From Streptomyces hygroscopicus subsp. hygroscopicus (GTDB lineage Bacteria; Actinomycetota; Actinomycetes; Streptomycetales; Streptomycetaceae), in NCBI RefSeq assembly GCF_030269125.1, contig NZ_BSSM01000014.1, positions 124,001 through 188,000 on the forward strand: DNA of 64,000 bases, written 5' to 3'. Under the pieces are notes generated by a model that saw only the letters and a program-made list of their open reading frames with translations, did not search any database and was not told the DNA's origin. The position numbers were made by a program, and so were the translations under genes. This document shows, piece after piece, positions 1 through 7,452 of the stretch (its first letter is position 1; every line of letters begins with the position of its first letter).

Positions 1-1
1 C

Positions 2-1270
2 GAGATGTTCGTGCTGCCGGTGCTCACCCACACCGCGCCCGCGGCCGTCGCCGAGGCGCTGCACTGGCGGTACACCACCCTGGACGAGGCCCGTGAACGA
101 GCCGCCCAGCTGGGGCTCGCCGGGGCCGCGTTCCCCTGGCGGACCATCGCCGGACCGGAGGGCTCGGCGTACTGGCCGGCCGGCACCGCCGCCTTCCACG
201 TGAACGCCGGCATCGCCGACGCCGTCGTCCGCTACGTCGAGGCCACCGGCGACACCGCCTTCGAACGCGAGGCCGGGGTCGAACTGCTCGTGGAGACCGC
301 CCGGTTGTGGCGCTCGCTCGGCCACCACGACGTGCACGGCGTGTTCCATCTCGACGGTGTCACCGGCCCCGACGAGTACAGTGCGGTCGCCGACGACAAC
401 ATCTACACCAACCTGATGGCACGTCAGAATCTACTGGCAGCCGCCGATGCCGTCGAACGCCATCCGCGCGTGGCCGACCGGCTGGGCGTGGACGAGGAGG
501 AGGGCGCGGCCTGGCGGGACGCCGCGGCGGCGATGCACGTGCCGTACAACGCCGCACTCGGCGTCCACGAACAGCACTCCGGCTTCACCCGCTACCAGCG
601 CTGGGACTTCGAGGGCACCCGGCCCGACCAGTACCCGCTGCTGCTGCACTTCCCGTACTTCGACCTCTACCGCAAACAGGTCGTCAAACAGGCCGATTTG
701 GTGCTCGCCCTGTACACCTGCGACGGCTACTTCGCCGAGCGGTACGACGAGGAGCAGATCGCCCGGGACTTCGCCTACTACGAGCCGCTGACCGTGCGCG
801 ACTCCTCCCTGTCCGCCTGCTGCCAGGCCGTCGTCGCCGCCCGGACCGGCCATCTCGACCTCGCCTACGACTACACGGCCGAGGCGGCCCTGATGGATCT
901 GCACGACCTGGAGCACAACACCCGCGACGGGCTGCACATCGCCTCGCTCGCCGGTACCTGGATGGCGCTGGTGGCGGGCTTCGGCGGGATGCGCCGCGAC
1001 GGCGAACGGCTGCGCTTCGCGCCCCGGTTGCCCGAACGGCTCGCCCGGCTCGCCTTCCACGTGCAGTTCCGGGGACGGCGGCTGCGGGTGGAGATCGGTG
1101 CGGACAAGACGACATACGCGCTGCTGGACGGGCCCCCGCTGACCCTGCGGCACCACGGCGAGTCCGTGACGGTGACCACGGCCGAGCCGGCCGTCCGCGC
1201 CGTACCGCCGGCCGCGCGCCGGCCGGCGCCGGAGCAGCCGCGGCACCGTGCGCCGAACGGGTCCTCGTGA
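2..1270 (+). CDS. GH65 glycoside phosphorylase/hydrolase, C-terminal part (5' end outside window)
   Basis: The reading frame is open from the first complete codon and begins with Glu-Met-Phe-Val-Leu-Pro, which matches the interior 'WDTEMFVLP' segment of family GH65 enzymes, so the true start lies upstream. About 120 codons in is GPDEY, carrying the family's general-acid Glu; further on are VVKQADLVL and the C-terminal HTRDGLHIASLAGTW-like stretch (here NTRDGLHIAS). GH65 members phosphorolyse or hydrolyse alpha-linked disaccharides such as maltose, trehalose or kojibiose in the cytoplasm; the substrate cannot be decided here. The last ~25 residues are a Pro/Arg/Ala-rich tail. The next gene lies on the opposite strand 13 bases after the stop. 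Confidence 0.85.
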   Translation, partial: EMFVLPVLTHTAPAAVAEALHWRYTTLDEARERAAQLGLAGAAFPWRTIAGPEGSAYWPAGTAAFHVNAGIADAVVRYVEATGDTAFEREAGVELLVETARLWRSLGHHDVHGVFHLDGVTGPDEYSAVADDNIYTNLMARQNLLAAADAVERHPRVADRLGVDEEEGAAWRDAAAAMHVPYNAALGVHEQHSGFTRYQRWDFEGTRPDQYPLLLHFPYFDLYRKQVVKQADLVLALYTCDGYFAERYDEEQIARDFAYYEPLTVRDSSLSACCQAVVAARTGHLDLAYDYTAEAALMDLHDLEHNTRDGLHIASLAGTWMALVAGFGGMRRDGERLRFAPRLPERLARLAFHVQFRGRRLRVEIGADKTTYALLDGPPLTLRHHGESVTVTTAEPAVRAVPPAARRPAPEQPRHRAPNGSS

Positions 1271-1283
1271 CGGACCTGCCCGC

Positions 1284-2177
1284 TCAGTGCGGCCTGCCCG
1301 TCAGCAGCCCGAAGAGGTCGCCCGTGGCATCGGCCGCCAGCAGCGGCGGCAGGGTGCTCAGGGCGACGACGGCCAGCGCGGCGGACCACAGGCTCGGCGG
1401 CGGCCCGGCCCGGAGGGCGGTGATGCGGCGGGTGACGGCACGGTCGCCGAAGTACAGCGCGTGACCCGGGGCGGCCGGCCCCGCGGTGAGCGCGGCCCGT
1501 GCCAGCGCGCGGGCGGCGGTACGACGGTCGCCGACCGTGGCCGCCGCCTGCTCGTCGGCCCACCGCTCCACCAGGTAGACGACGGCCGAACGCACCGGCC
1601 ACAGCAGTGGGTCGGCCGCCGCCGCGAGCGTGGCCGCCGTCACCAGGAGACCGTGCCGGTGGGCGAGATGGGCCCGCTCGTGCGCGAGCAGCACCCGCCG
1701 CTCCTCGGGGCGGAGCGCGCCGAGCATCGCCGAGGTGACCAGGATCCGGCCCGGCCGGCCGGGGATCGCGAACGCCCGCGGCACCGCCGAGGACGCGACG
1801 ATCAGCTCCGTGTCCGCGGGGTACCCGGCGCACAGCCGCCGCAGCGCCCGGCGCGTGCGCCGCTCGTCGCGTACGGCCCGGTGCACCCGCACCGCGACGA
1901 CCACCAGCGCCAGACACGCGGCGAGCGCGATCGACTCCGGCACCGGGGCGGTCGGCGTCCGCCCGTTCTCCCGGGCCTCGCGCACCACCGGCGGCGCGTC
2001 CCCGAGCAGCGCGGCACCGAGCAGCACCAGCGACCAGGTGGTGGCCCCGGCGGTCAGCACGGCGGCCGCGGCCAGCACCCGCGCGGCCGCCGCCGGCGCG
2101 ACGTACCGGCCGGTCAGCGGGCCCGCCACGGCGAGCAGCACAGACACCACCAGCGGGCCGTACACATCGAATCTCAT
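1284..2177 (-). CDS. M56 family (BlaR1-like) membrane zinc metallopeptidase
   Basis: 297 residues. Three N-terminal hydrophobic segments (about residues 7-23, 32-59, 81-98) are followed by a cytosolic zinc-protease domain with HERAH at residues 166-170 (HExxH) and ERWADEQA downstream, then a final membrane segment near the C-terminus. This is the M56 peptidase layout without a penicillin-binding sensor domain. In this family the protease is thought to cleave a partner BlaI/MecI-type repressor, and such a gene lies just upstream on the same strand. The start chosen is the ATG giving MRFDVYG; upstream in-frame codons fall inside a degenerate 14-bp repeat array. The signal sensed is unknown. Confidence 0.85.
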   Translation of the reverse strand: MRFDVYGPLVVSVLLAVAGPLTGRYVAPAAAARVLAAAAVLTAGATTWSLVLLGAALLGDAPPVVREARENGRTPTAPVPESIALAACLALVVVAVRVHRAVRDERRTRRALRRLCAGYPADTELIVASSAVPRAFAIPGRPGRILVTSAMLGALRPEERRVLLAHERAHLAHRHGLLVTAATLAAAADPLLWPVRSAVVYLVERWADEQAAATVGDRRTAARALARAALTAGPAAPGHALYFGDRAVTRRITALRAGPPPSLWSAALAVVALSTLPPLLAADATGDLFGLLTGRPH

Positions 2178-2323
2178 GCGCGAGACCTCGTGTTTCGGAC
2201 GTCGTGCGCGGAACCTCGTGTGCCGAACCTCACGCGGGGACCCTGTCCGAGGGACCCCGCACATCGAACCTCATGCACCGGACCTCACGGCCCGGACCTC
2301 ACGTGCCCGGTCTCATGCGCCGT
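2171..2323. repeat. Degenerate 14-bp tandem repeat array between BlaI and M56 genes
   Basis: About 11 units of a 14-base motif close to ACCTCATGCGCCGG run from the M56 start codon outward: unit starts are seen at 2171, 2185, 2199, 2213, 2227, 2240, 2254, 2268, 2282, 2296 and 2310 (one unit is 13 bases). Each unit carries CTC(A/G)TG or a decayed form. Further single units (GCCCTCATG..., GCCCTCGTGG...) continue to about 2398, inside the 3' end of the BlaI gene. The period is not a multiple of three, so it is not a coding repeat. Confidence 0.75.
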
Positions 2324-2386
2324 ACCCGGCCGAACGCGCCCTCATGGCGGCCCGTCGCCCACGAACGCGCCCTCGTGGCCCGGCCC

Positions 2387-2770
2387 TCATGCGTCGCCCT
2401 CCGCGAGCAGGGCGCGCAGTGCCTGCTCCTCCTCGCGGCTCAGGCCGGTCACGAACTGCTGGAGCGCGGCGATCGGGTCCGGTCCCCGGTCCAGGGCCTG
2501 GTGCATGGCCTCGGCGGTCAGTTGGGCCGCGTTCTTCGCCGGACGGTAGGCACCGCGCCGCCCGTCCGCGTCCCGCAGCACCAGCCCCTTGTCGTACAGC
2601 CGTTTGAGGATGGTGTGCACCGTGTTGTACGCGAGACCGCCACCGATCCCGGCCTGGATCTCCGCCGGGGTGAGCGCCCGGTCCGTGGCCCAGAGGGCGG
2701 CCAGCACCTCGCTCTCCAGCTCCCCGGCGCTGCGCCGTTCCGCCCTGCCCCGGGACCCTGTGCCAGCCAT
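2387..2770 (-). CDS. BlaI/MecI/CopY family transcriptional repressor
   Basis: 127 residues, the usual length for the family. A winged-helix domain spans roughly residues 14-75, with the hallmark ALTPAEI and LAYNTVHTILKRLYDKGLV recognition-helix region, followed by a C-terminal helical dimerisation part containing AMHQALDRG. BlaI-type repressors bind operators with TACA/TGTA half-sites and are removed by proteolysis by a membrane M56 peptidase, which is encoded next on this strand after a 209-base gap filled with repeats. A weak half-site pair (CTAC and TGTAA) lies about 13-25 bases before the start and could be autoregulatory. The start has no better competitor. Confidence 0.9.
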   Translation of the reverse strand: MAGTGSRGRAERRSAGELESEVLAALWATDRALTPAEIQAGIGGGLAYNTVHTILKRLYDKGLVLRDADGRRGAYRPAKNAAQLTAEAMHQALDRGPDPIAALQQFVTGLSREEEQALRALLAEGDA

Positions 2771-2931
2771 GGCCCAACCTTACAGCGCGTAGTGGCCGGG
2801 GCCGGTGGCCGTCCCGTCTCCCTCCTCGACCGGACACCCGGGGGAACGGGCGGGTCTGCCCGCGCTCCGAGCCGACTCTGTGATGGGGTGGGGGGTGTTT
2901 TCCGGTATGCCCCGTCCGGGGCGAAGGGGGA

Positions 2932-4452
2932 ATGATGACCGGCAGCGCCGACGCCGCACTCGCCCGGACGCGGGCCGCACGCTTGTGGCGCCCGTCCGAC
3001 GGCGGCCGGGGCCCGCGGCCCGCCGTCCCGCTCGCGGCCGTCGCCGCCGCCTTCACCGTGGCCCAACTGCTCCTGGTGCGGCCCGGGATGGGCCTCGGCT
3101 GGGACGAGGCGGTGTACGTCAGCCAGGTCGGCGCGGGCGCCCCCGCGGCCTATTTCAGCGCGCCGAGGGCCCGCGGCATCTCCCTGCTCGTCGCTCCCGT
3201 CGCCGCGTGGTCGTCCTCGACGGTCCTGCTGCGCTGCTACCTCGCCGCCCTGTCCGGCCTCGCCCTCTACCTGGCGCTGCGCACCTGGCGCGGTTTGTTC
3301 CCGCCGCGTGTCCTCACGCTCGCCGCCGCCCTCTTCGCCTCCCTGTGGGTGACCCTCTTCTACGGCCTCCAGGCCATGCCCAACTACTGGGTCGCGATGG
3401 GGGCGTTGGCGGTGGTGGGCTCGTACCTGCGTGCGGGCGCGCCGCCCGCGGACCGGGCCGCGCCGACGGGGCTCGCCGCCGGCGCCGCGCTGATGGGCTG
3501 GATGCGCCCCATGGACGCGGTGTGGGTCGTCCTGCCCCTGCTGGCGGTCGGCCTTCTGCGCCGGCACGGGAGGCGGTCGGCGGCGCTGCTCGCCGGTCTC
3601 GCGGCCGGGGTGGCCGAGTGGGTGATCGAGGCGTACGTGCGCTACGGCGGCCTGCTCCACCGGCTCGCCGAGGGCTCGGCGATCCAGGGCGGACTGGGCT
3701 GGCACCTCGCCGTCGTCGACCAGGTCCGCAGCCTCGGCGGCCGCACCCTGTGCCGGCCGTGCGCCGGCGCGCTGCCCTCCCCGCTCGTGACCGTCTGGTG
3801 GTTCGTGCTGCCCGTCCTCGCGGCGCTCGCCCTGTACTTCGCGGTCCGCGCCGGACGGACGACGGCCACGGCGCTGCCGCTCGCGTGCGCCGCGTCGGCC
3901 GCCTTCCCGTACCTGTTCCTGATCGGCTACGCGGCGCCCCGCTTCCTGCTGCCCGCCTACGCCCTGCTCGCGGTCCCCGTCGCCGCCGCGCTGCTCCGGT
4001 CGGTCGCCCTCACGCCCCGGCGCGGGCGCCCGGTGGTCGCCGCCGCGCTGTGCCTGGGACTCGTCGTCCATCTCGCCGTCCAGGTCACGGTCCTGGTGCA
4101 CGTGGCGCGCGGCACCACCGCGGGACACCGCGCCTGGTCGCGTACCGCCGACACCCTGCACCGGCTGGGCGTCCGCGCCCCCTGCCTGGTGACGGGCGAC
4201 GACGCCCTGCCCATCGCCTTCTACGCCGGCTGCTCCTCGGCCGCGACGTCGGGCCCCAACGCCGACACCACCGCGGACGCCATCGCGCGCACCGCCCGGC
4301 GCATCCCGGTGGCCACCCTCGTGCCGACCGGCGCGCGACCGCCCGCGTACGCCCGTGACTGGCCCTGGGTCACGGCCGAAAGCCGACGGCTGTACTACAC
4401 GTTGGGGCGCCGGGCGTTTCCGGTTCGGCCGGGTCAGGTAGGAGACGGGTGA
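2932..4452 (+). CDS. Polytopic membrane protein, possible GT39/ArnT-like glycosyltransferase
   Basis: 506 residues with about ten hydrophobic segments. Near the N-terminus is GMGLGWDEAVYVSQV, an acidic first-loop motif like that of GT-C polyprenyl-linked glycosyltransferases (a catalytic-type Asp-Glu after the first membrane span). A C-terminal soluble portion follows (LHRLGVRAPCLVTGDDALP), where related proteins carry a periplasmic domain. Sugar donor and acceptor are not identifiable. Two adjacent ATGs exist (2932 and 2935), preceded by AAGGGGG. The gene reads away from the BlaI gene and ends 27 bases before the proteasome-like gene, so the two may be cotranscribed. Confidence 0.55.
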   Translation: MMTGSADAALARTRAARLWRPSDGGRGPRPAVPLAAVAAAFTVAQLLLVRPGMGLGWDEAVYVSQVGAGAPAAYFSAPRARGISLLVAPVAAWSSSTVLLRCYLAALSGLALYLALRTWRGLFPPRVLTLAAALFASLWVTLFYGLQAMPNYWVAMGALAVVGSYLRAGAPPADRAAPTGLAAGAALMGWMRPMDAVWVVLPLLAVGLLRRHGRRSAALLAGLAAGVAEWVIEAYVRYGGLLHRLAEGSAIQGGLGWHLAVVDQVRSLGGRTLCRPCAGALPSPLVTVWWFVLPVLAALALYFAVRAGRTTATALPLACAASAAFPYLFLIGYAAPRFLLPAYALLAVPVAAALLRSVALTPRRGRPVVAAALCLGLVVHLAVQVTVLVHVARGTTAGHRAWSRTADTLHRLGVRAPCLVTGDDALPIAFYAGCSSAATSGPNADTTADAIARTARRIPVATLVPTGARPPAYARDWPWVTAESRRLYYTLGRRAFPVRPGQVGDG

Positions 4453-4479
4453 TACCGCGTGTCTACGGAGGGGAAACAG

Positions 4480-5334
4480 ATGACGGGGAACGACACCGCC
4501 GGGCTGCCGGACGCGGCGTTCTTCACGCCGGGAAGCTCGTCCTTCGCCGAGTTCCTGGCGGCGCACCGGCCCCGCCTGCTGCCCACCACGTCCCTGCTGC
4601 CCCCCGGCACGAGCGCGGGCCCCGACCGCTTCCCGCACGGCACCACGGTGCTCGCGCTCACCTACGGCGACGGCGTGCTGCTCGCCGGGGACCGCCGGGC
4701 CACCATGGGCAACCTGATCGCCCAGCGGGACCTGGAGAAGGTCCACCCCGCAGACGACCACACGGCCGTCGCCTTCGCGGGCACCGTCGGACTCGCCCTC
4801 GAAATGGTGCGGCTCTACCAGGTCGAGCTGGCCCACTTCGAGAAGATCGAGGGCATCCCGATGACCCTTCGCGCGAAGGCGACCCGCCTCGCGACGATGA
4901 TCCGGCAGAACCTGGCCCAGGCCATGCAGGGCCTCGCCGTCGTGCCGCTGCTCGCCGGGTACGACGTCGGCGCGCCCACGGGCGAGGGCGGCCGCATCTT
5001 CGCCTTCGACGCGGCCGGCGGACTGTACGAGAAGCGGGAGTTCCACGCCGAGGGCTCCGGTTCGCCGTACGCCCGCGGCGCGCTCAAGAAGCTCTACCGG
5101 CCCGGCCTGACCCGCCGCGAGGCCGTCCTCGCCGCGCTGCACGCACTGTACGACGCCGCCGACGACGACTCGGCGACCGGCGGGCCCGACCTCAACCGCC
5201 GTATCTTCCCGATCGTCTCGTTCATCACGGAGGACGGCTTCGAACGGTTGCCGGAGGCCGAGACCGAGGAGTTGACCCGGGAGATGGTGCGCCGGCGCGA
5301 GGAGCGCCCGGACGGCCCGCACGTCGCGCCCTGA
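4480..5334 (+). CDS. prcB: Stand-alone proteasome beta subunit (PrcB paralogue)
   Basis: 284 residues from the ATG at 4480, chosen because GGAGGGG lies 6 bases upstream; an in-frame GTG at 4459 has no such site. A 54-residue propeptide with the typical FTPGSSSF box precedes HGTTV, where Thr55 would become the N-terminal nucleophile. Counting from it, Asp17 (AGDRRA) and Lys33 (DLEKV) are in place, and the DDDSATGGPD segment with the remaining active-site residues is intact, so it looks catalytically competent. In actinobacteria prcB normally sits with pup, prcA and pafA; none is within this window. It could be a second beta subunit pairing with an alpha ring encoded elsewhere, or a homomeric protease. 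Confidence 0.85.
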   Translation: MTGNDTAGLPDAAFFTPGSSSFAEFLAAHRPRLLPTTSLLPPGTSAGPDRFPHGTTVLALTYGDGVLLAGDRRATMGNLIAQRDLEKVHPADDHTAVAFAGTVGLALEMVRLYQVELAHFEKIEGIPMTLRAKATRLATMIRQNLAQAMQGLAVVPLLAGYDVGAPTGEGGRIFAFDAAGGLYEKREFHAEGSGSPYARGALKKLYRPGLTRREAVLAALHALYDAADDDSATGGPDLNRRIFPIVSFITEDGFERLPEAETEELTREMVRRREERPDGPHVAP

Positions 5335-5454
5335 CCCCGGCGGCGCGTCGGGCGAGCGGCGGCGAACGGCGCCGGGGGACCGCCCGGTGCCGGGGGAACC
5401 TCGAAGAGCCGCGGGTACCTCCCGAAGGACCGGCCGCTACGAGGGCCGGGGTCG

Positions 5455-5847
5455 GCGTTTGGTGGACGCCGGTCAGGCGGGCGCGGGCGAGGACGGGGGC
5501 GGTGACGGCTCGCAGCAGGGCGCGGGGGCGGGCCCCGGTCCGGTCGCGGGGTGTCCACCGGGGCGGCGAGGGCGAACGGCTGGAAGGTGTGGCGGTGCGG
5601 TCCGTGGCCCGTGACGGGGCGGGGCCGTGCCGGTGCACGGCTGACGGCGGATCGCAGCGGCCGCACGCCGGGGGCGGCTGCCGGGCGTCGAGCGCGCCCG
5701 GTTCGCGATGCCCGGCAGCCGCGTCGACCAGCGCGGAGCAGCGCACGGCCGGCCTGGCCAGGGGACGTCGATGTCCTCGACGACCAGCAGGAGTCGCGCG
5801 GTGCCGGACGGCGGCGGGGCCCAGGCCGGGTACGGGAAAAGGTCCCC
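5455..5847 (-). pseudogene. Decayed PEBP (YbhB/YbcL) family gene
   Basis: No intact frame spans this stretch, but minus-strand translation in shifting frames gives ordered pieces of a phosphatidylethanolamine-binding-protein relative: AWAPPPSGTARLLLVVEDIDVP (5780-5835), then AVRCSALVDA, then GHGPHRHTFQPFALAAPVDTP (about 5560-5620), and finally APVLARARLTGVHQ (5459-5500). These match the family order: 'LAW..P' entry, the VEDIDVP core, GHGPHRYVFQLFAL, and the C-terminal VLARARLTG. At least two frameshifts are needed and the N-terminus is missing; homology starts directly at the stop codon of the PAP2 gene. Confidence 0.7.
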
Positions 5848-6552
5848 TCAGGGGGTTTCCGCCTCGGAACGCGGGTCCGGAGCGCCGGGGCGGAGGTCGG
5901 CGGGCAGCCACCGGGCCGCCGCCGTGAGCAGCAGGCCGAGCCAGCCCACCGCGAACAGCCAGCCGCCCAGCACGTCGGTGAACCAGTGCACCCCCAGGAA
6001 GATCCGGGTCAGCCCGACTCCCGCGCCCCAGCAGGCGACGAGCAGCGTCAGCGGGCCCCGGCCGTGCGGGGCGCGCAGCCACAGGGCCGTGATCAGCAGT
6101 CCGGCGGTCAGGGCCGAGGTGGTCGTGTGGCCGGAGGGGAACGACCAGCCGGAGGCGAGCGCCTCCCAGTCCCCGCGCGGCGGGCGCGCCCGGCCGACCA
6201 GGTCCATCACGCCGTACCGCACCGCCTGCCCCAGGCCGAGGCAGAGCAGGCCCAGCAGCGCGGCGGCGCACCGCTGCCGGGTCGTGCGGCCCGCGATCAG
6301 CCCGGCCGCGACCACCAGGACGTACGGCACCGCCCCCGTTCCCGTGTCGGTCAGTCCGCGTGCCGTGGCGACCGCGACCGGCGGCCGGTGCCCGAGGGAC
6401 CAGGCGAGCAGGGCGCGGTCCGGGGGGAGCGGGGTGCCGTGCCGCGATGCCACGACCAGGGCCAGCGCGGCGAAGGCCAGCCAGGCGCCGAGGCCGACGG
6501 CGGCCACCGGCGCCGCGTGCCCGCGCCGGCTCACCGTATCGACGACTGGCAT
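5848..6552 (-). CDS. PAP2 superfamily membrane phosphatase
   Basis: 234 residues, about six membrane segments. The phosphatase signature is present: RARP at 121-124, PSGH at 139-142 and TRIFLGVHWFTD with Arg183, His189 and Asp193. The first-motif Lys of the K-x6-RP pattern appears to be Met (MDLVGRARP), an oddity, though neighbouring Arg residues could substitute. PAP2 enzymes dephosphorylate lipid phosphates such as undecaprenyl diphosphate or phosphatidic acid on the outer face of the membrane. It lies 22 bases after a DedA gene on the same strand; DedA-type proteins are implicated in lipid-carrier recycling, so a joint role in lipid-phosphate turnover is plausible. Confidence 0.85.
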   Translation of the reverse strand: MPVVDTVSRRGHAAPVAAVGLGAWLAFAALALVVASRHGTPLPPDRALLAWSLGHRPPVAVATARGLTDTGTGAVPYVLVVAAGLIAGRTTRQRCAAALLGLLCLGLGQAVRYGVMDLVGRARPPRGDWEALASGWSFPSGHTTTSALTAGLLITALWLRAPHGRGPLTLLVACWGAGVGLTRIFLGVHWFTDVLGGWLFAVGWLGLLLTAAARWLPADLRPGAPDPRSEAETP

Positions 6553-6574
6553 GTCCAGACCCCCGGGTCCCTCG

Positions 6575-7240
6575 TCACGGCGTCTCCTTCGCCGCCGCGG
6601 CCCGCCGCGAGCGCAGCACCTCCGCCGCGAGCGGGATCAGCGAGACGACGACGATCAGCGCGATCACCGGCAGCAGGTACTTGTCGACGTTCGGGATCGA
6701 GGACCCCAGCGCGTACCCGCCCAGCGTGAGGCCGAGGCTCCAGACCAGGCCGCCGCTCACCTGCCACACGGTGAACGTGCGCGTCGGCACGCCGAGCGCG
6801 CCCGCCATGGGGTTCAGCACGGTGCGTACCACCGGCACGAAGCGGGCCAGCACGATCGCCTTCGCGTGGCCGTAGCGGTCCAGCAGTTCCTCCGCGCGGC
6901 GCGCGCCCTCGCGCAGCTTCGCCGAGCGGGTGCGGGCCAGCAGCGCGCCGCCCGCCTTGCGGCCGATGAGGAACCCGCACTGGGAGCCCGCCAGCGCGCC
7001 GAGCGCCGCCGCGACCAGCAGCGGGCCGAGCGAGAGGTGCAGTCCGCGCTCGGCCGAGCCCGTGCACAGCAGCCCCGCCGTGAACAGCAGCGAGTCCCCG
7101 GGCAGGAAGAACCCGATCAGCAGGCCCGTCTCCGCGAACAGCACGACGCCGACGCCGAACACGCCGAAGGCGGCGAGCAGGGAGTGGGCGTCGAGCACGT
7201 TGACCGCGAGCTGCGACGCCAGATGTGGGGGAGTGGCCAC
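6575..7240 (-). CDS. DedA family (VTT domain) membrane protein
   Basis: 221 residues with the DedA layout: an N-terminal re-entrant region containing LFAETGLLIGFFLPGDSLLF, a middle RFVPVVRTVLNPMAG motif (the conserved Arg/Pro/Gly stretch of the family), and hydrophobic C-terminal segments. DedA proteins transport or flip undecaprenyl phosphate and other lipids across the cytoplasmic membrane. The start is a GTG preceded by GAAGGAAAGGG. It heads an apparent two-gene unit with the PAP2 phosphatase. A perfect CTACA/TGTAG dyad lies 43-56 bases upstream of the start, which suggests control by a BlaI-type repressor. Confidence 0.88.
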   Translation of the reverse strand: MATPPHLASQLAVNVLDAHSLLAAFGVFGVGVVLFAETGLLIGFFLPGDSLLFTAGLLCTGSAERGLHLSLGPLLVAAALGALAGSQCGFLIGRKAGGALLARTRSAKLREGARRAEELLDRYGHAKAIVLARFVPVVRTVLNPMAGALGVPTRTFTVWQVSGGLVWSLGLTLGGYALGSSIPNVDKYLLPVIALIVVVSLIPLAAEVLRSRRAAAAKETP

Positions 7241-7282
7241 GGCCGCACGCCCTTTCCTTCGACTTGCCTCGACAACATGTGA

Positions 7283-7296
7283 CTACACATTTGTAG
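7283..7296. promoter_or_regulatory. Candidate BlaI-type operator upstream of dedA
   Basis: The sequence CTACACATTTGTAG is a perfect dyad (CTACA, 4-base spacer, TGTAG) 43 bases upstream of the DedA start. TACA/TGTA half-sites at this spacing resemble BlaI/MecI operators. It lies in the divergent spacer shared with the efe genes, but on the dedA-proximal side. Confidence 0.55.
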
Positions 7297-7404
7297 ACGT
7301 TCGCGCGGTGCCCCGACGAACGCGGACAGGGCATCCTTCCCGGACTTTGCCGTGCGATTACCGGTTCGTGACCGGTTGCCTACGAAGGTGTGGTCATCAT
7401 GGTC

Positions 7405-7426
7405 GCGAAGGTAAGGCATGCCTTCG
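7405..7426. promoter_or_regulatory. Candidate iron box (DmdR/IdeR-type) upstream of efeU
   Basis: CGAAGGTAAGGCATGCCTTCG contains the perfect 12-base palindrome AAGGCATGCCTT (7413-7424) flanked by further symmetry, close to the DtxR-family box TTAGGTTAGGCTAACCTAA. It lies 27-48 bases before the chosen EfeU start, as expected for iron-dependent repression. Confidence 0.6.
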
Positions 7427-7452
7427 CTAAGTTTCCGGGAGGGTCGCAGGGC

